A program made the position numbers and the translations under genes. Under the pieces are notes generated by a model. That model had not been told where the DNA came from and did not search any database. It saw only the letters and a program-made list of their open reading frames with translations. This document shows positions 1-5,777 of a DNA stretch of 9,414 nt, piece by piece. Position 1 is the stretch's first letter; each line of letters opens with the position of its first letter. Source of the DNA: Pseudomonadota bacterium (GTDB taxonomy: Bacteria; Pseudomonadota; Gammaproteobacteria; Pseudomonadales; Pseudomonadaceae); contig JAEYXX010000050.1 of assembly GCA_023431055.1 (NCBI GenBank), positions 1-9,414 on the forward strand. The letters are read 5' to 3'.

Positions 1-25
1 GCTCTCCCAGCTGAGCTATAGCCCC
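1..25 (-). tRNA. tRNA-Ala, 5' end only (partial)
   Basis: Read on the minus strand, the first 25 bases give GGGGCTATAGCTCAGCTGGG followed by AGAGC. This is the acceptor strand, the D-stem and most of the D-loop of a bacterial alanine tRNA, and the gene then leaves the window. The anticodon is not visible; the CTATAGCTC form of the acceptor/D-arm resembles the GGC-anticodon isoacceptor of Pseudomonas as I recall it, which is inference. The mature 5' end is at position 25, about 11 bases downstream of the predicted transcription start. In Pseudomonas this tRNA is commonly followed by tRNA-Glu downstream of gltX, but that part lies outside the window. Confidence 0.9.
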
Positions 26-36
26 ATCTCGAGGAC

Positions 37-72
37 GGGGCGCATGTTAAGAGCGCCCCGATTGGCTGTCAA
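37..72 (-). promoter_or_regulatory. sigma70 promoter of the tRNA-Ala gene, with stringent-type discriminator
   Basis: On the minus strand a perfect -35 box TTGACA (67-72) is separated by exactly 17 bp from a -10 box TAACAT (44-49). The next bases are GCGCCCC (37-43), a GC-rich discriminator of the kind found in stable-RNA promoters under ppGpp/DksA control. Directly upstream of the -35 box is an A-rich stretch (about 73-84) that could act as an UP element. The predicted start is near position 36-37, giving a leader of about 11 nt before the tRNA. The boxes are seen directly; growth-rate or stringent control is inferred from the discriminator. Confidence 0.85.
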
Positions 73-148
73 CAACATTTTTCCTGCCAGCCAAAAGTTT
101 TTGCCACTAGAACAATTACTTAGAGCCCACAGAGAGTAAACATCGACC

Positions 149-204
149 GTGGAAGGGGCTTTAGCCGCGACAACACCACCCGTCGCGGCTAAAGCCCCTC
201 CCAC
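149..204. repeat. REP doublet (REPIN-like inverted repeat) behind gltX
   Basis: Two 22-base arms (149-170 and 183-204) are inverted copies differing at one base (A at 153 where the other arm predicts G), with a 12-base loop (171-182). The right arm read on the minus strand is GTGGGAGGGGCTTTAGCCGC followed by GA, a familiar Pseudomonas REP. Within each arm GGCT and AGCC can form a local stem. It begins 17 bp past the gltX stop and lies between gltX and the tRNA promoter. It could cap the gltX mRNA or weaken read-through. There is no T-tract on the minus strand after it, so it is not a classical intrinsic terminator. Confidence 0.85.
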
Positions 205-220
205 AGCGGCACGCTTCGAC

Positions 221-1702
221 TTAGCCGATGCTCGCCAGCAGCTTTTCCCACTCCTTGGCCTCTTTCTTCGAGGTGCCGCCGAGCAGCTCCAGCGCCTGGC
301 GCAGACGGAAGCGGGTCAGGTCCGGGCCGAGGATTTCCATGGCATCGAGCACCGACACCGAGCTGGCCTGGCCGGTAATGGCGGCGAACATCAATGGCAT
401 GGCGTCGCGCAGCTTCAGCTCCAGATGTTCGACCACCGCCTGGATGCAGCCGGTAATACGGTCTTTTTCCCACTGGCGCAGCGCTTCGAGCTTCCACAGG
501 ATCAGCTGCATCAGCTGGCGCACCTGATCGGGCGACAGCTTCTTGTGCTCGAACAGCTTGGCGTCCAGATTCAGCGCCCCGGAGAAGAAGAAGCCGGCCA
601 GTGGTGCGATCTGGCTGAAGGTTTCCACCCTGCCCTGCACGTGCGGCGCGATCTTCATCAGGTACTCGGGGTTGAGCGCCCACTTCTGCACTTCGGCGGC
701 GAAGGTTTCCACCGGCAGCTCGCGCAGCCACTGGCCGTTGAGCCAGGACAGTTTCTCCAGGTCGAAGATCGGCCCGCCCAGCGACACACGATTGATATCG
801 AAGTGCTCGACCATCTCGGCCAGCGAGAACTTCTCGCGCTCGTCCGGCATCGACCAGCCCATGCGCCCCAGATAATTGAGCATGGCCTGCGGCAGGTAGC
901 CCATGCGCTCGTAGAAAGTGATGCTGGTGGGGTTCTTGCGCTTGGACAGCTTGCTCTTGTCCGGATTGCGCAGCAGCGGCATATAGCACAGCGCCGGCTG
1001 CTCCCAATCGAAGTACTCGTACAGCTTGATCAGCTTGGGCGCCGACGGCAGCCATTCCTCGCCGCGCAGCACATGGGTGATACCCATCAGGTGGTCGTCG
1101 ACGACGTTGGCCAGGAAGTAGGTGGGCAGGCCATCGGCCTTCATCAGCACCTGCATGTCCATGCGGTCCCACGGAATCTCGACATCACCACGCAGCATGT
1201 CGGGCACCACGCAGACGCCTTCGCTGGGCACCTTCATGCGTACCACGTGCGACTCGCCGGCGGCGATGCGGCGCTGCGCCTCGGCCGGATCGAGGTGCAT
1301 GCAGTGACCGTCGTAGCGCGGCGTTTCCTTGTTGGCCATCTGCTGCGCGCGCACTTCATCGAGGCGCTCGGCGGAGCAGAAGCAGGGGAAAGCGTGGCCC
1401 TTGGCGACCAGCTCGTCCGAGTATTTCTTGTAGATCTCGCCGCGCTCGCTCTGCCGGTAGGGGCCGTGCGGGCCGCCGACATCCGGGCCTTCGTCCCATT
1501 CGATACCCAGCCAGCGCAGGGCGTCGAAGATCTGCTGCTCGGACTCGCGGGTCGAACGCAGCTGGTCGGTGTCTTCGATGCGCAGGATGAACTGACCACC
1601 GTGCTGACGAGCGAAGCACAGGTTGAACAGTGCGATGTAGGCGGTGCCGACATGGGGGTCGCCGGTCGGCGATGGCGCGATACGGGTACGAACGGTGGTC
1701 AT
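221..1702 (-). CDS. gltX: Glutamyl-tRNA synthetase (GluRS)
   Basis: Cytoplasmic class I aminoacyl-tRNA synthetase, 493 residues, the usual length for the family. It charges tRNA-Glu with glutamate using ATP. The HIGH-type signature is [11 protein letters not shown] (residues 10-20), and the KMSKS-type loop is DKSKLSKRK (248-256). Residues C107, C109, C134 and H136 form the CxC...CxH zinc knuckle seen in proteobacterial GluRS. WLPSAPK (217-223) is a conserved Rossmann-fold segment, and the C-terminal helical half (about 330-493) is the anticodon-binding part. The ATG at 1702 gives the canonical N-terminus, although the ribosome site is weak (GAGAG about 5 bases upstream). The gene sits 34 bp downstream of the LysR gene on the same strand and is followed by a REP doublet and the tRNA-Ala promoter. 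A candidate own promoter overlaps the end of the LysR gene. No damage is seen. Confidence 0.98.
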   Translation of the reverse strand: MTTVRTRIAPSPTGDPHVGTAYIALFNLCFARQHGGQFILRIEDTDQLRSTRESEQQIFDALRWLGIEWDEGPDVGGPHGPYRQSERGEIYKKYSDELVAKGHAFPCFCSAERLDEVRAQQMANKETPRYDGHCMHLDPAEAQRRIAAGESHVVRMKVPSEGVCVVPDMLRGDVEIPWDRMDMQVLMKADGLPTYFLANVVDDHLMGITHVLRGEEWLPSAPKLIKLYEYFDWEQPALCYMPLLRNPDKSKLSKRKNPTSITFYERMGYLPQAMLNYLGRMGWSMPDEREKFSLAEMVEHFDINRVSLGGPIFDLEKLSWLNGQWLRELPVETFAAEVQKWALNPEYLMKIAPHVQGRVETFSQIAPLAGFFFSGALNLDAKLFEHKKLSPDQVRQLMQLILWKLEALRQWEKDRITGCIQAVVEHLELKLRDAMPLMFAAITGQASSVSVLDAMEILGPDLTRFRLRQALELLGGTSKKEAKEWEKLLASIG

Positions 1703-1736
1703 GAATGCTCTCGGAAGGAAGACACGAGGTTTTGAA

Positions 1737-2657
1737 TCAAGCGGGCGATGTTAGCAGGCCGACGGCCCCAGGCTCCAGCAGGCCGCTCCGGGTGATGGGC
1801 AAGCTGGCGATGAGAAAGTCGAGAAAGGTCTTGACCTTCATTGCCTGAAAGCGCCGCGATGGATAGATGGCATAGACCTCGCCCACCGGCAGCCGCGCCT
1901 CGGGCAGTAGCTCGACCAAACGCCCGCTGCGCACAGCCTCTTCGCTGATCATCACCGGCAGCCCGGCAATACCGGCGCCGGCCAGGGTCGCCTCACGAGC
2001 GAAGGTGATGTTGTTGCAGGTCATCACTCTCTGGCAGGGCAGGTGCTCGCCCAGCAGCGGCCAGTAACGCGGGGCATCGTGCTGCAGGAGGATAGCCCGA
2101 TGCCCCTCCAGTTCGGCGACGCTGCGCGGTGTACCGTGGGCAGCCAGATAGGCCGGGCTCGCACACAGACGCCGGCCGCTTTCGAACAATTTGCGCGCAA
2201 TCAAGGTGGAATCCTGCGGCTGACCGACCTGGATGGCGATGTCCACGCCCTCCTCCAACGGGTCGACGGAGCGCGACGTCAGCTCCACCTCGGCATCGAT
2301 CTGTGGGTACTGACGCATGAACTCGCCCAGCACGCGCCCGAGAAACAACTGGCCGAATTCGATCGGTGAAGTGATGCGTAACAGTCCGGACGGCTCGCGT
2401 TGCAGTTGCATCACCGCCTGCTCGGCCTCGGCGAAGTCGAGCATGATCTGCCGGCAGCGCTCGTAATAGGCCTGCCCTACTTCGGTCAGGCGCAACTTGC
2501 GCGTGGTGCGATTAAGCAGGCGCACGCCCAGACGCTCTTCGAGCAAGGCGATGCGCCGACTAACCGTCGACTTCTGCATTCCCATGCTGCTGGCAGCCTG
2601 GGTGAAGCTGTGGCACTCCACCACTCGGGTAAAGATCAGTGCGTCATCAAGCCCCAT
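1737..2657 (-). CDS. LysR-family transcriptional regulator, divergent from efflux genes
   Basis: DNA-binding regulator of 306 residues, the normal LysR length. The N-terminal winged helix-turn-helix covers about residues 1-60, with [20 protein letters not shown] (17-36) as the HTH core. A linker helix spans about 60-88, and the periplasmic-binding-protein-like effector domain about 91-285, with the typical DIAIQVG (139-145) and [10 protein letters not shown] (225-234) segments. It resembles the AaeR/CrgA-type branch; effector unknown. An upstream in-frame start at 2762 is possible. The ATG at 2657 is chosen because it gives the standard MxxxDALIFxxVVE start and has AAGAGGAA (2663-2670) about 6 bases upstream. 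It is transcribed away from the EmrA/EmrB-type pair across a 107-bp gap, so it most likely controls that pair. It could also feed transcription into gltX 34 bp downstream. Confidence 0.92.
   Translation of the reverse strand: MGLDDALIFTRVVECHSFTQAASSMGMQKSTVSRRIALLEERLGVRLLNRTTRKLRLTEVGQAYYERCRQIMLDFAEAEQAVMQLQREPSGLLRITSPIEFGQLFLGRVLGEFMRQYPQIDAEVELTSRSVDPLEEGVDIAIQVGQPQDSTLIARKLFESGRRLCASPAYLAAHGTPRSVAELEGHRAILLQHDAPRYWPLLGEHLPCQRVMTCNNITFAREATLAGAGIAGLPVMISEEAVRSGRLVELLPEARLPVGEVYAIYPSRRFQAMKVKTFLDFLIASLPITRSGLLEPGAVGLLTSPA
1740..1756 (-). promoter_or_regulatory. Candidate extended -10 promoter for gltX, overlapping the 3' end of the LysR gene
   Basis: On the minus strand TGCTAACAT (1748-1756) fits an extended -10 element (TGn plus TAACAT). 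It is followed by the GC-rich CGCCCGC (1741-1747). No convincing -35 box is present 16-18 bp upstream. A start near 1739-1740 would give a leader of about 37 nt before the gltX ATG. The -10 hexamer and GC-rich discriminator style match the tRNA-Ala promoter in this window, which would suit co-regulation of a synthetase with stable RNA. Short-motif evidence only. Confidence 0.35.
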
Positions 2658-2764
2658 GATTGTTCCTCTTACGCAACAAAGCATGCCAAGCCTAGAGTCT
2701 ACTAGCGCAAAGGGAACATTGTTAAATTTACTTACATTTCTTTGCCGCATCCCGAGCCTCAAGC
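2658..2764. promoter_or_regulatory. Divergent control region between LysR gene and efflux operon
   Basis: This 107-bp gap is more AT-rich than its flanks and contains small dyads suitable for a LysR dimer. TTGTT (2660-2664) and AACAA (2675-2679) are separated by 10 bases and include a T-N11-A pattern. TAGAGTCTA (2693-2701) is a 9-bp dyad, and AACATTGTT (2715-2723) is another that reuses the TTGTT half-site. TAAATTTA (2723-2730) is an 8-bp palindrome. The first dyad covers the LysR ribosome-binding site, which would suit autoregulation. No -35/-10 pair of good quality was found in either direction, as expected for activator-dependent promoters. Operator assignment is inference. Confidence 0.45.
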
Positions 2765-3814
2765 ATGCCTGCCAAACTGCAACGTCGTCTTTTCGTATTC
2801 GTGATCCTGCTGGTGTTGATCGCCGGCGCCCTGCTCGCCCAGTGGCTGCTGATCGGTCGCTATCACGAGAGCACCGATAACGCCTACGTGCAGGGCGAGA
2901 TCACCCGCGTCTCCAGCCAGTTGAATGCACGCATCGAAAAGGTCCTGGTACGCGACAACCAACACGTGGAGGCCGGCCAACTCCTGGCCGTACTGGAAGA
3001 CGCCGATTTCCGCCTGACTCGCCAGCGCGCCCTCGCCGCCCTGGAAACTCACCAGGCCGAGCGCGCCCAGGCGCAGAGCAAGCTCGACCAGCAGGCCAGC
3101 CTGATTGCCGCCAGCCAGGCCGACGTCGCAGCCAGCCAGGCCACCCTCGACCGCTCCAAGCTCGATCTCGGCCGCGCCCAGACCTTGCGCAAGCCGGGTT
3201 ATGTCTCCGAAGAGCGCGTCACCACCCTGGCCGCCGACAACCGCGTGGCCCGCTCGCAAGTGGCCAAGGCCCAGGCCGATCTGCAGGCGCAGCGCCAGCA
3301 GGTAGCCAGCCTGGAAGCCGAGCTCAAACGCCTGGATGCGCTGATTCTCTCGGCGCAGGCCGACCTGGAACAGGCCGACCTCAACCTCTCGCGTACGCAG
3401 ATCCATGCGCCGATCAGCGGCATGGTCGGCCAGCGCTCGGCCCGCGAAGGCCAGGTGGTGCAAAGCGGCGCCTACCTGCTGTCGCTGGTACCGGATCAGG
3501 ACATCTGGATCCAGGCCAACTTCAAGGAAACCCAGATCGGCGACATGCGCCCGGGGCAGAAAGCCGAACTGCTGTTCGACAGCTATCCCGACACCCCCAT
3601 CGAAGGCCGCATCGACAGCCTGTTCGCCGCCTCCGGCGCGCAATTCAGCCTGCTGCCGCCAGACAACGCCACCGGCAACTTCACCAAGGTGGTGCAGCGC
3701 ATCCCGGTCAAGCTGACCTTCGCCGCCGACAACCCGCTGCATGGACTGATCCGCCCCGGTATGTCGGTGGAGGTCACGGTCGATCTGCGCAGCGACGAAA
3801 GCCATGGCGGGTGA
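2765..3814 (+). CDS. HlyD/EmrA-type membrane fusion (periplasmic adaptor) protein
   Basis: Adaptor of 349 residues that would link an inner-membrane pump to an outer-membrane channel. A short basic N-terminus precedes one membrane anchor (about residues 9-30). STDNAYVQGEI (36-46) is the family hallmark before the first half of the biotinyl-lipoyl domain. Residues about 82-210 are rich in Ala, Gln and Leu and should form the alpha-helical coiled-coil hairpin. IHAPISGMVG (213-222) is the second lipoyl half, followed by the beta-barrel with LLPPDNATGNFTKVVQRIPV (296-315), typical of EmrA-like proteins. The ATG at 2765 has only a poor ribosome site (GAG at 2754-2756). The stop overlaps the next gene by 11 bp, so the two are translationally coupled. 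In P. aeruginosa the equivalent is PA3136 by memory of gene order. Substrate unknown. Confidence 0.93.
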   Translation: MPAKLQRRLFVFVILLVLIAGALLAQWLLIGRYHESTDNAYVQGEITRVSSQLNARIEKVLVRDNQHVEAGQLLAVLEDADFRLTRQRALAALETHQAERAQAQSKLDQQASLIAASQADVAASQATLDRSKLDLGRAQTLRKPGYVSEERVTTLAADNRVARSQVAKAQADLQAQRQQVASLEAELKRLDALILSAQADLEQADLNLSRTQIHAPISGMVGQRSAREGQVVQSGAYLLSLVPDQDIWIQANFKETQIGDMRPGQKAELLFDSYPDTPIEGRIDSLFAASGAQFSLLPPDNATGNFTKVVQRIPVKLTFAADNPLHGLIRPGMSVEVTVDLRSDESHGG

Positions 3815-5354
3815 TACGCTGATCCGCCCCACGGCGGAGCCCAGCCGCCGCGACTGGATTGCGGTGATGAGTGCCATGCTCGGCGCTTTCATGGCGGTGC
3901 TGGATATTCAGATCACCAACTCATCGCTCAAGGACATCCAGGGTGCTCTGTCCGCCACACTGGAGGAAGGTTCGTGGATTTCCACGTCCTACCTGGTGGC
4001 CGAGATCATCATGATCCCGCTGACCGCCTGGCTGGTGCAGTTGCTCTCGGCTCGGCGTCTGGCGGTATGGGTGTCGGTGGGCTTTCTGATCGCCTCGCTG
4101 CTGTGCTCCCTGGCCTGGAGCCTGGAAAGCATGATCCTGTTCCGCGCCCTGCAGGGTTTTACCGGCGGCGCGCTGATCCCGCTGGCGTTCACCATGACGC
4201 TGATCAAGCTACCCGAGCACCACCGCGCCAAGGGCATGGCGCTGTTCGCCATCACCGCGACCTTCGCCCCCTCCATCGGCCCGACCCTCGGCGGCTGGCT
4301 GACGGAGAACTGGGGCTGGGAATACATCTTCTACATCAACGTGCCACCCGGCCTGATCATGATCGCCGGGCTGCTCTACGGCCTGGAGAAGAAGGCGCCA
4401 CAGTGGGAACTGCTGAAGACCACCGACTACGCTGGCATCCTTACCCTGGGCCTAGGTCTGGGCTGTCTGCAGGTATTTCTCGAGGAAGGCCACCGCAAGG
4501 ACTGGCTGGAATCGCAACTGATCATCGGCCTCGGTAGCGTGGCGCTGGTCAGCCTGATCCTGTTCGTGATCCTGCAGATCTCACGCCCGAACCCGCTGAT
4601 CAACCTGGGCGTACTGCGCGAACGCAACTTCGGCCTGGCCAGCATTTCCAGCCTGGGGCTCGGTGTCGGACTGTATGGCTCGATCTACGTGCTGCCGCTG
4701 TACCTAGCGCAGATCCAGGGCTACAACGCCATGCAGATCGGCGAAGTGATCATGTGGATGGGCGTACCGCAGCTGTTTCTGATCCCACTGGTGCCCAAGC
4801 TGATGAAGATCATCTCGCCGAAATGGCTGTGCGCCCTGGGTTTCGCCCTGTTCGGCGCGGCGAGTTTCTTCTCAGGCGTGCTCAACCCGGACTTTGCCGG
4901 CGAGCAGTTCCAGCACATCCAGATCATCCGTGCTCTGGGCCAACCGCTGGTGATGGTCACCGTGTCACTGATCGCCACCGCCTACATCCTGCCGCAGGAT
5001 GCCGGCTCGGCCTCAAGCCTGTTCAATATCCTGCGCAACCTCGGAGGCGCCATCGGCATCGCCCTGCTCGCGACCCTGCTCGATGCCCGCGCCAAGGTCT
5101 ACTTCGACTATTTGCGTGAATCCATCGTGCCGACCAACCCACAGGTCGAGGAACGTCTGCACCTGCTGACGCAAACCTTTGGCAGCGAACAGGCGGCGCT
5201 GGCCAGGCTCAGCCAGATCGTCCATGAACAGGCGACCATCATGGCCTACAACGACGCCTTCCATTTCATCGGCATCGCCCTGGGTGTGAGCATGCTGGCG
5301 ATCCTGCTGACGCGAAAGCTGCCGCAGAACATGGCGGGCGGCGCGGCGCACTGA
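3804..5354 (+). CDS. DHA2-family MFS drug transporter (EmrB/QacA type)
   Basis: Inner-membrane proton-driven exporter of 516 residues, the size of 14-helix DHA2 transporters. TM1 carries MAVLDIQITNSSL (30-42), matching DHA2 motif D1 (LDxTIVNVAL). RALQGFTGGALIPLAF (114-129) is motif B with its conserved arginine, and APSIGPTLGGWL (155-166) is the antiporter motif C. NVPPG (179-183) follows TM6 as in EmrB. The loop between TM2 and TM3 (about 79-87, QLLSARRLA) is a degenerate motif A without the usual GxxxDxxGR. A hydrophilic segment (about 428-478) precedes the final helix. Translation starts inside the end of the adaptor gene. Together they form an EmrAB-like pump that needs an outer-membrane channel encoded elsewhere. 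Substrates cannot be read from sequence; toxic organic compounds or antibiotics are the family norm. Confidence 0.94.
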   Translation: MAGDTLIRPTAEPSRRDWIAVMSAMLGAFMAVLDIQITNSSLKDIQGALSATLEEGSWISTSYLVAEIIMIPLTAWLVQLLSARRLAVWVSVGFLIASLLCSLAWSLESMILFRALQGFTGGALIPLAFTMTLIKLPEHHRAKGMALFAITATFAPSIGPTLGGWLTENWGWEYIFYINVPPGLIMIAGLLYGLEKKAPQWELLKTTDYAGILTLGLGLGCLQVFLEEGHRKDWLESQLIIGLGSVALVSLILFVILQISRPNPLINLGVLRERNFGLASISSLGLGVGLYGSIYVLPLYLAQIQGYNAMQIGEVIMWMGVPQLFLIPLVPKLMKIISPKWLCALGFALFGAASFFSGVLNPDFAGEQFQHIQIIRALGQPLVMVTVSLIATAYILPQDAGSASSLFNILRNLGGAIGIALLATLLDARAKVYFDYLRESIVPTNPQVEERLHLLTQTFGSEQAALARLSQIVHEQATIMAYNDAFHFIGIALGVSMLAILLTRKLPQNMAGGAAH

Positions 5355-5363
5355 CCCTGCTCC

Positions 5364-5438
5364 GTAGGAGCCGCGCCCCGCGGCGAATCGCAAGAACACC
5401 GCAAAGCCAACAGCTTCGCCCCGGGGCGGGGCTCCTAC
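5364..5438. repeat. REPIN unit 1
   Basis: Arms 5364-5387 and 5415-5438, loop 5388-5414. It starts 9 bp after the transporter stop codon. The left arm contains CCGCGCCCCGCGG, the right arm CGCCCCGGGGCG, each able to fold alone. It is followed by the 28-base linker 5439-5466. Confidence 0.9.
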
Positions 5439-5466
5439 ACAAATGCCGCAGGCACCGCACCACCCT

Positions 5467-5541
5467 GTAGGAGCCGCGCCCCGCGGCGAATCGCAAGAAC
5501 ACCGCAAAACCAAAAGCTTCGCCCCGGGGCGGGGCTCCTAC
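5467..5541. repeat. REPIN unit 2
   Basis: Arms 5467-5490 and 5518-5541, identical to those of unit 1; the 27-base loop differs at a few positions (AAAACCAAAAGC instead of AAAGCCAACAGC). The following linker (5542-5572) is 31 bases because of a 3-base duplication within the CACCAC run. Confidence 0.9.
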
Positions 5542-5572
5542 ACAAATGCCGCAGGCACCGCACCACCACCCT

Positions 5573-5647
5573 GTAGGAGCCGCGCCTCGCGGCGAATCGA
5601 GAATACGCCGCAAAGCCAAAAGCTTCGCCCCGAGGCGGGGCTCCTAC
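5573..5647. repeat. REPIN unit 3, with paired C-to-T / G-to-A change
   Basis: Arms 5573-5596 and 5624-5647. Arm position 15 is T in the left arm (CGCCTCG), and the partner base in the right arm is A (CGAGGCG), so the long-stem pair is kept as T-A where the other units have C-G. The loop begins TCGAGAA and not TCGCAAG. The linker 5648-5675 carries GATTCC in place of AATGCC. Confidence 0.9.
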
Positions 5648-5675
5648 ACAGATTCCGCAGGCACCGCATCACCCT

Positions 5676-5749
5676 GTGGAGCCGCGCCCCGCGGCGAATC
5701 GAGAGAACACCGTAAAACCAAAAGCTTCGCCCCGGGGCGGGGCTCCTAC
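5676..5749. repeat. REPIN unit 4, one base deleted in left arm
   Basis: Arms 5676-5698 and 5726-5749. The left arm reads GTGGAGCCGCG where other units have GTAGGAGCCGCG, so one A is missing and the unit is 74 bases. The loop shares the TCGAGA start with unit 3. The sequence after the right arm (from 5752) no longer matches the linker, so the array ends here. Confidence 0.9.
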
Positions 5750-5759
5750 ACGGGCAACC

Positions 5760-5772
5760 CCGCGCCACGCGG
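5760..5772. repeat. Small hairpin resembling a degenerate fifth REP core, next to uvrB stop
   Basis: CCGCGCCACGCGG forms a 5-bp stem with a 3-base loop and differs by one base from the core of the left arms in the array (CCGCGCCCCGCGG). It lies 5 bp beyond the uvrB stop codon and lacks the GTAGGAG end and an inverted partner. No T-tract follows on the minus strand, so it is not a typical intrinsic terminator. A remnant REP half or a chance GC-rich hairpin are both possible. Confidence 0.5.
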
Positions 5773-5777
5773 CAACA

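Larger units (their letters stand above)
5364..5749. repeat. Tandem array of four REPIN-like units (about 103-106 bp period)
   Basis: The 423-bp gap between the convergent transporter gene and uvrB is almost filled by four near-identical units starting at 5364, 5467, 5573 and 5676. Each is a 74-75 base imperfect hairpin: a 24-base left arm starting GTAGGAG, a 27-base loop, and a right arm ending CTCCTAC. Linkers of 28, 31 and 28 bases containing CCGCAGGCACCGCA are also conserved, so the true repeat is the hairpin plus linker. The two arms of a unit differ at arm positions 10 and 18, which pair with each other in a local hairpin inside each arm. Probable REP elements mobilised in trans by a RAYT (REP-associated tyrosine transposase), then tandemly duplicated. 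They may block read-through between the convergent genes or bind gyrase or IHF; these roles are inferred from other REPs. Confidence 0.92.

Noticed and set aside
149..1735. Long open frame of 528 codons on the plus strand opposite gltX
   Set aside because: It is the antisense shadow of gltX in GC-rich DNA, begins inside the REP doublet and has a low-complexity His/Gln/Leu/Ala-rich composition with no recognisable domain.
2658..2762. N-terminal extension of the LysR protein to a start at 2762
   Set aside because: The extra 35 residues do not look like a LysR N-terminus, and a good ribosome-binding site precedes the ATG at 2657.
2759..3892. Open frame of 377 codons on the minus strand opposite the adaptor gene
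   Set aside because: Shadow frame over a clear EmrA-type gene; low-complexity Gly/Ala/Leu/Gln composition and no family signature.
5364..5749. CRISPR array
   Set aside because: The repeats are long hairpins of 74-75 bases and the intervening linkers are nearly identical, whereas CRISPR spacers are unique. No cas genes are nearby.
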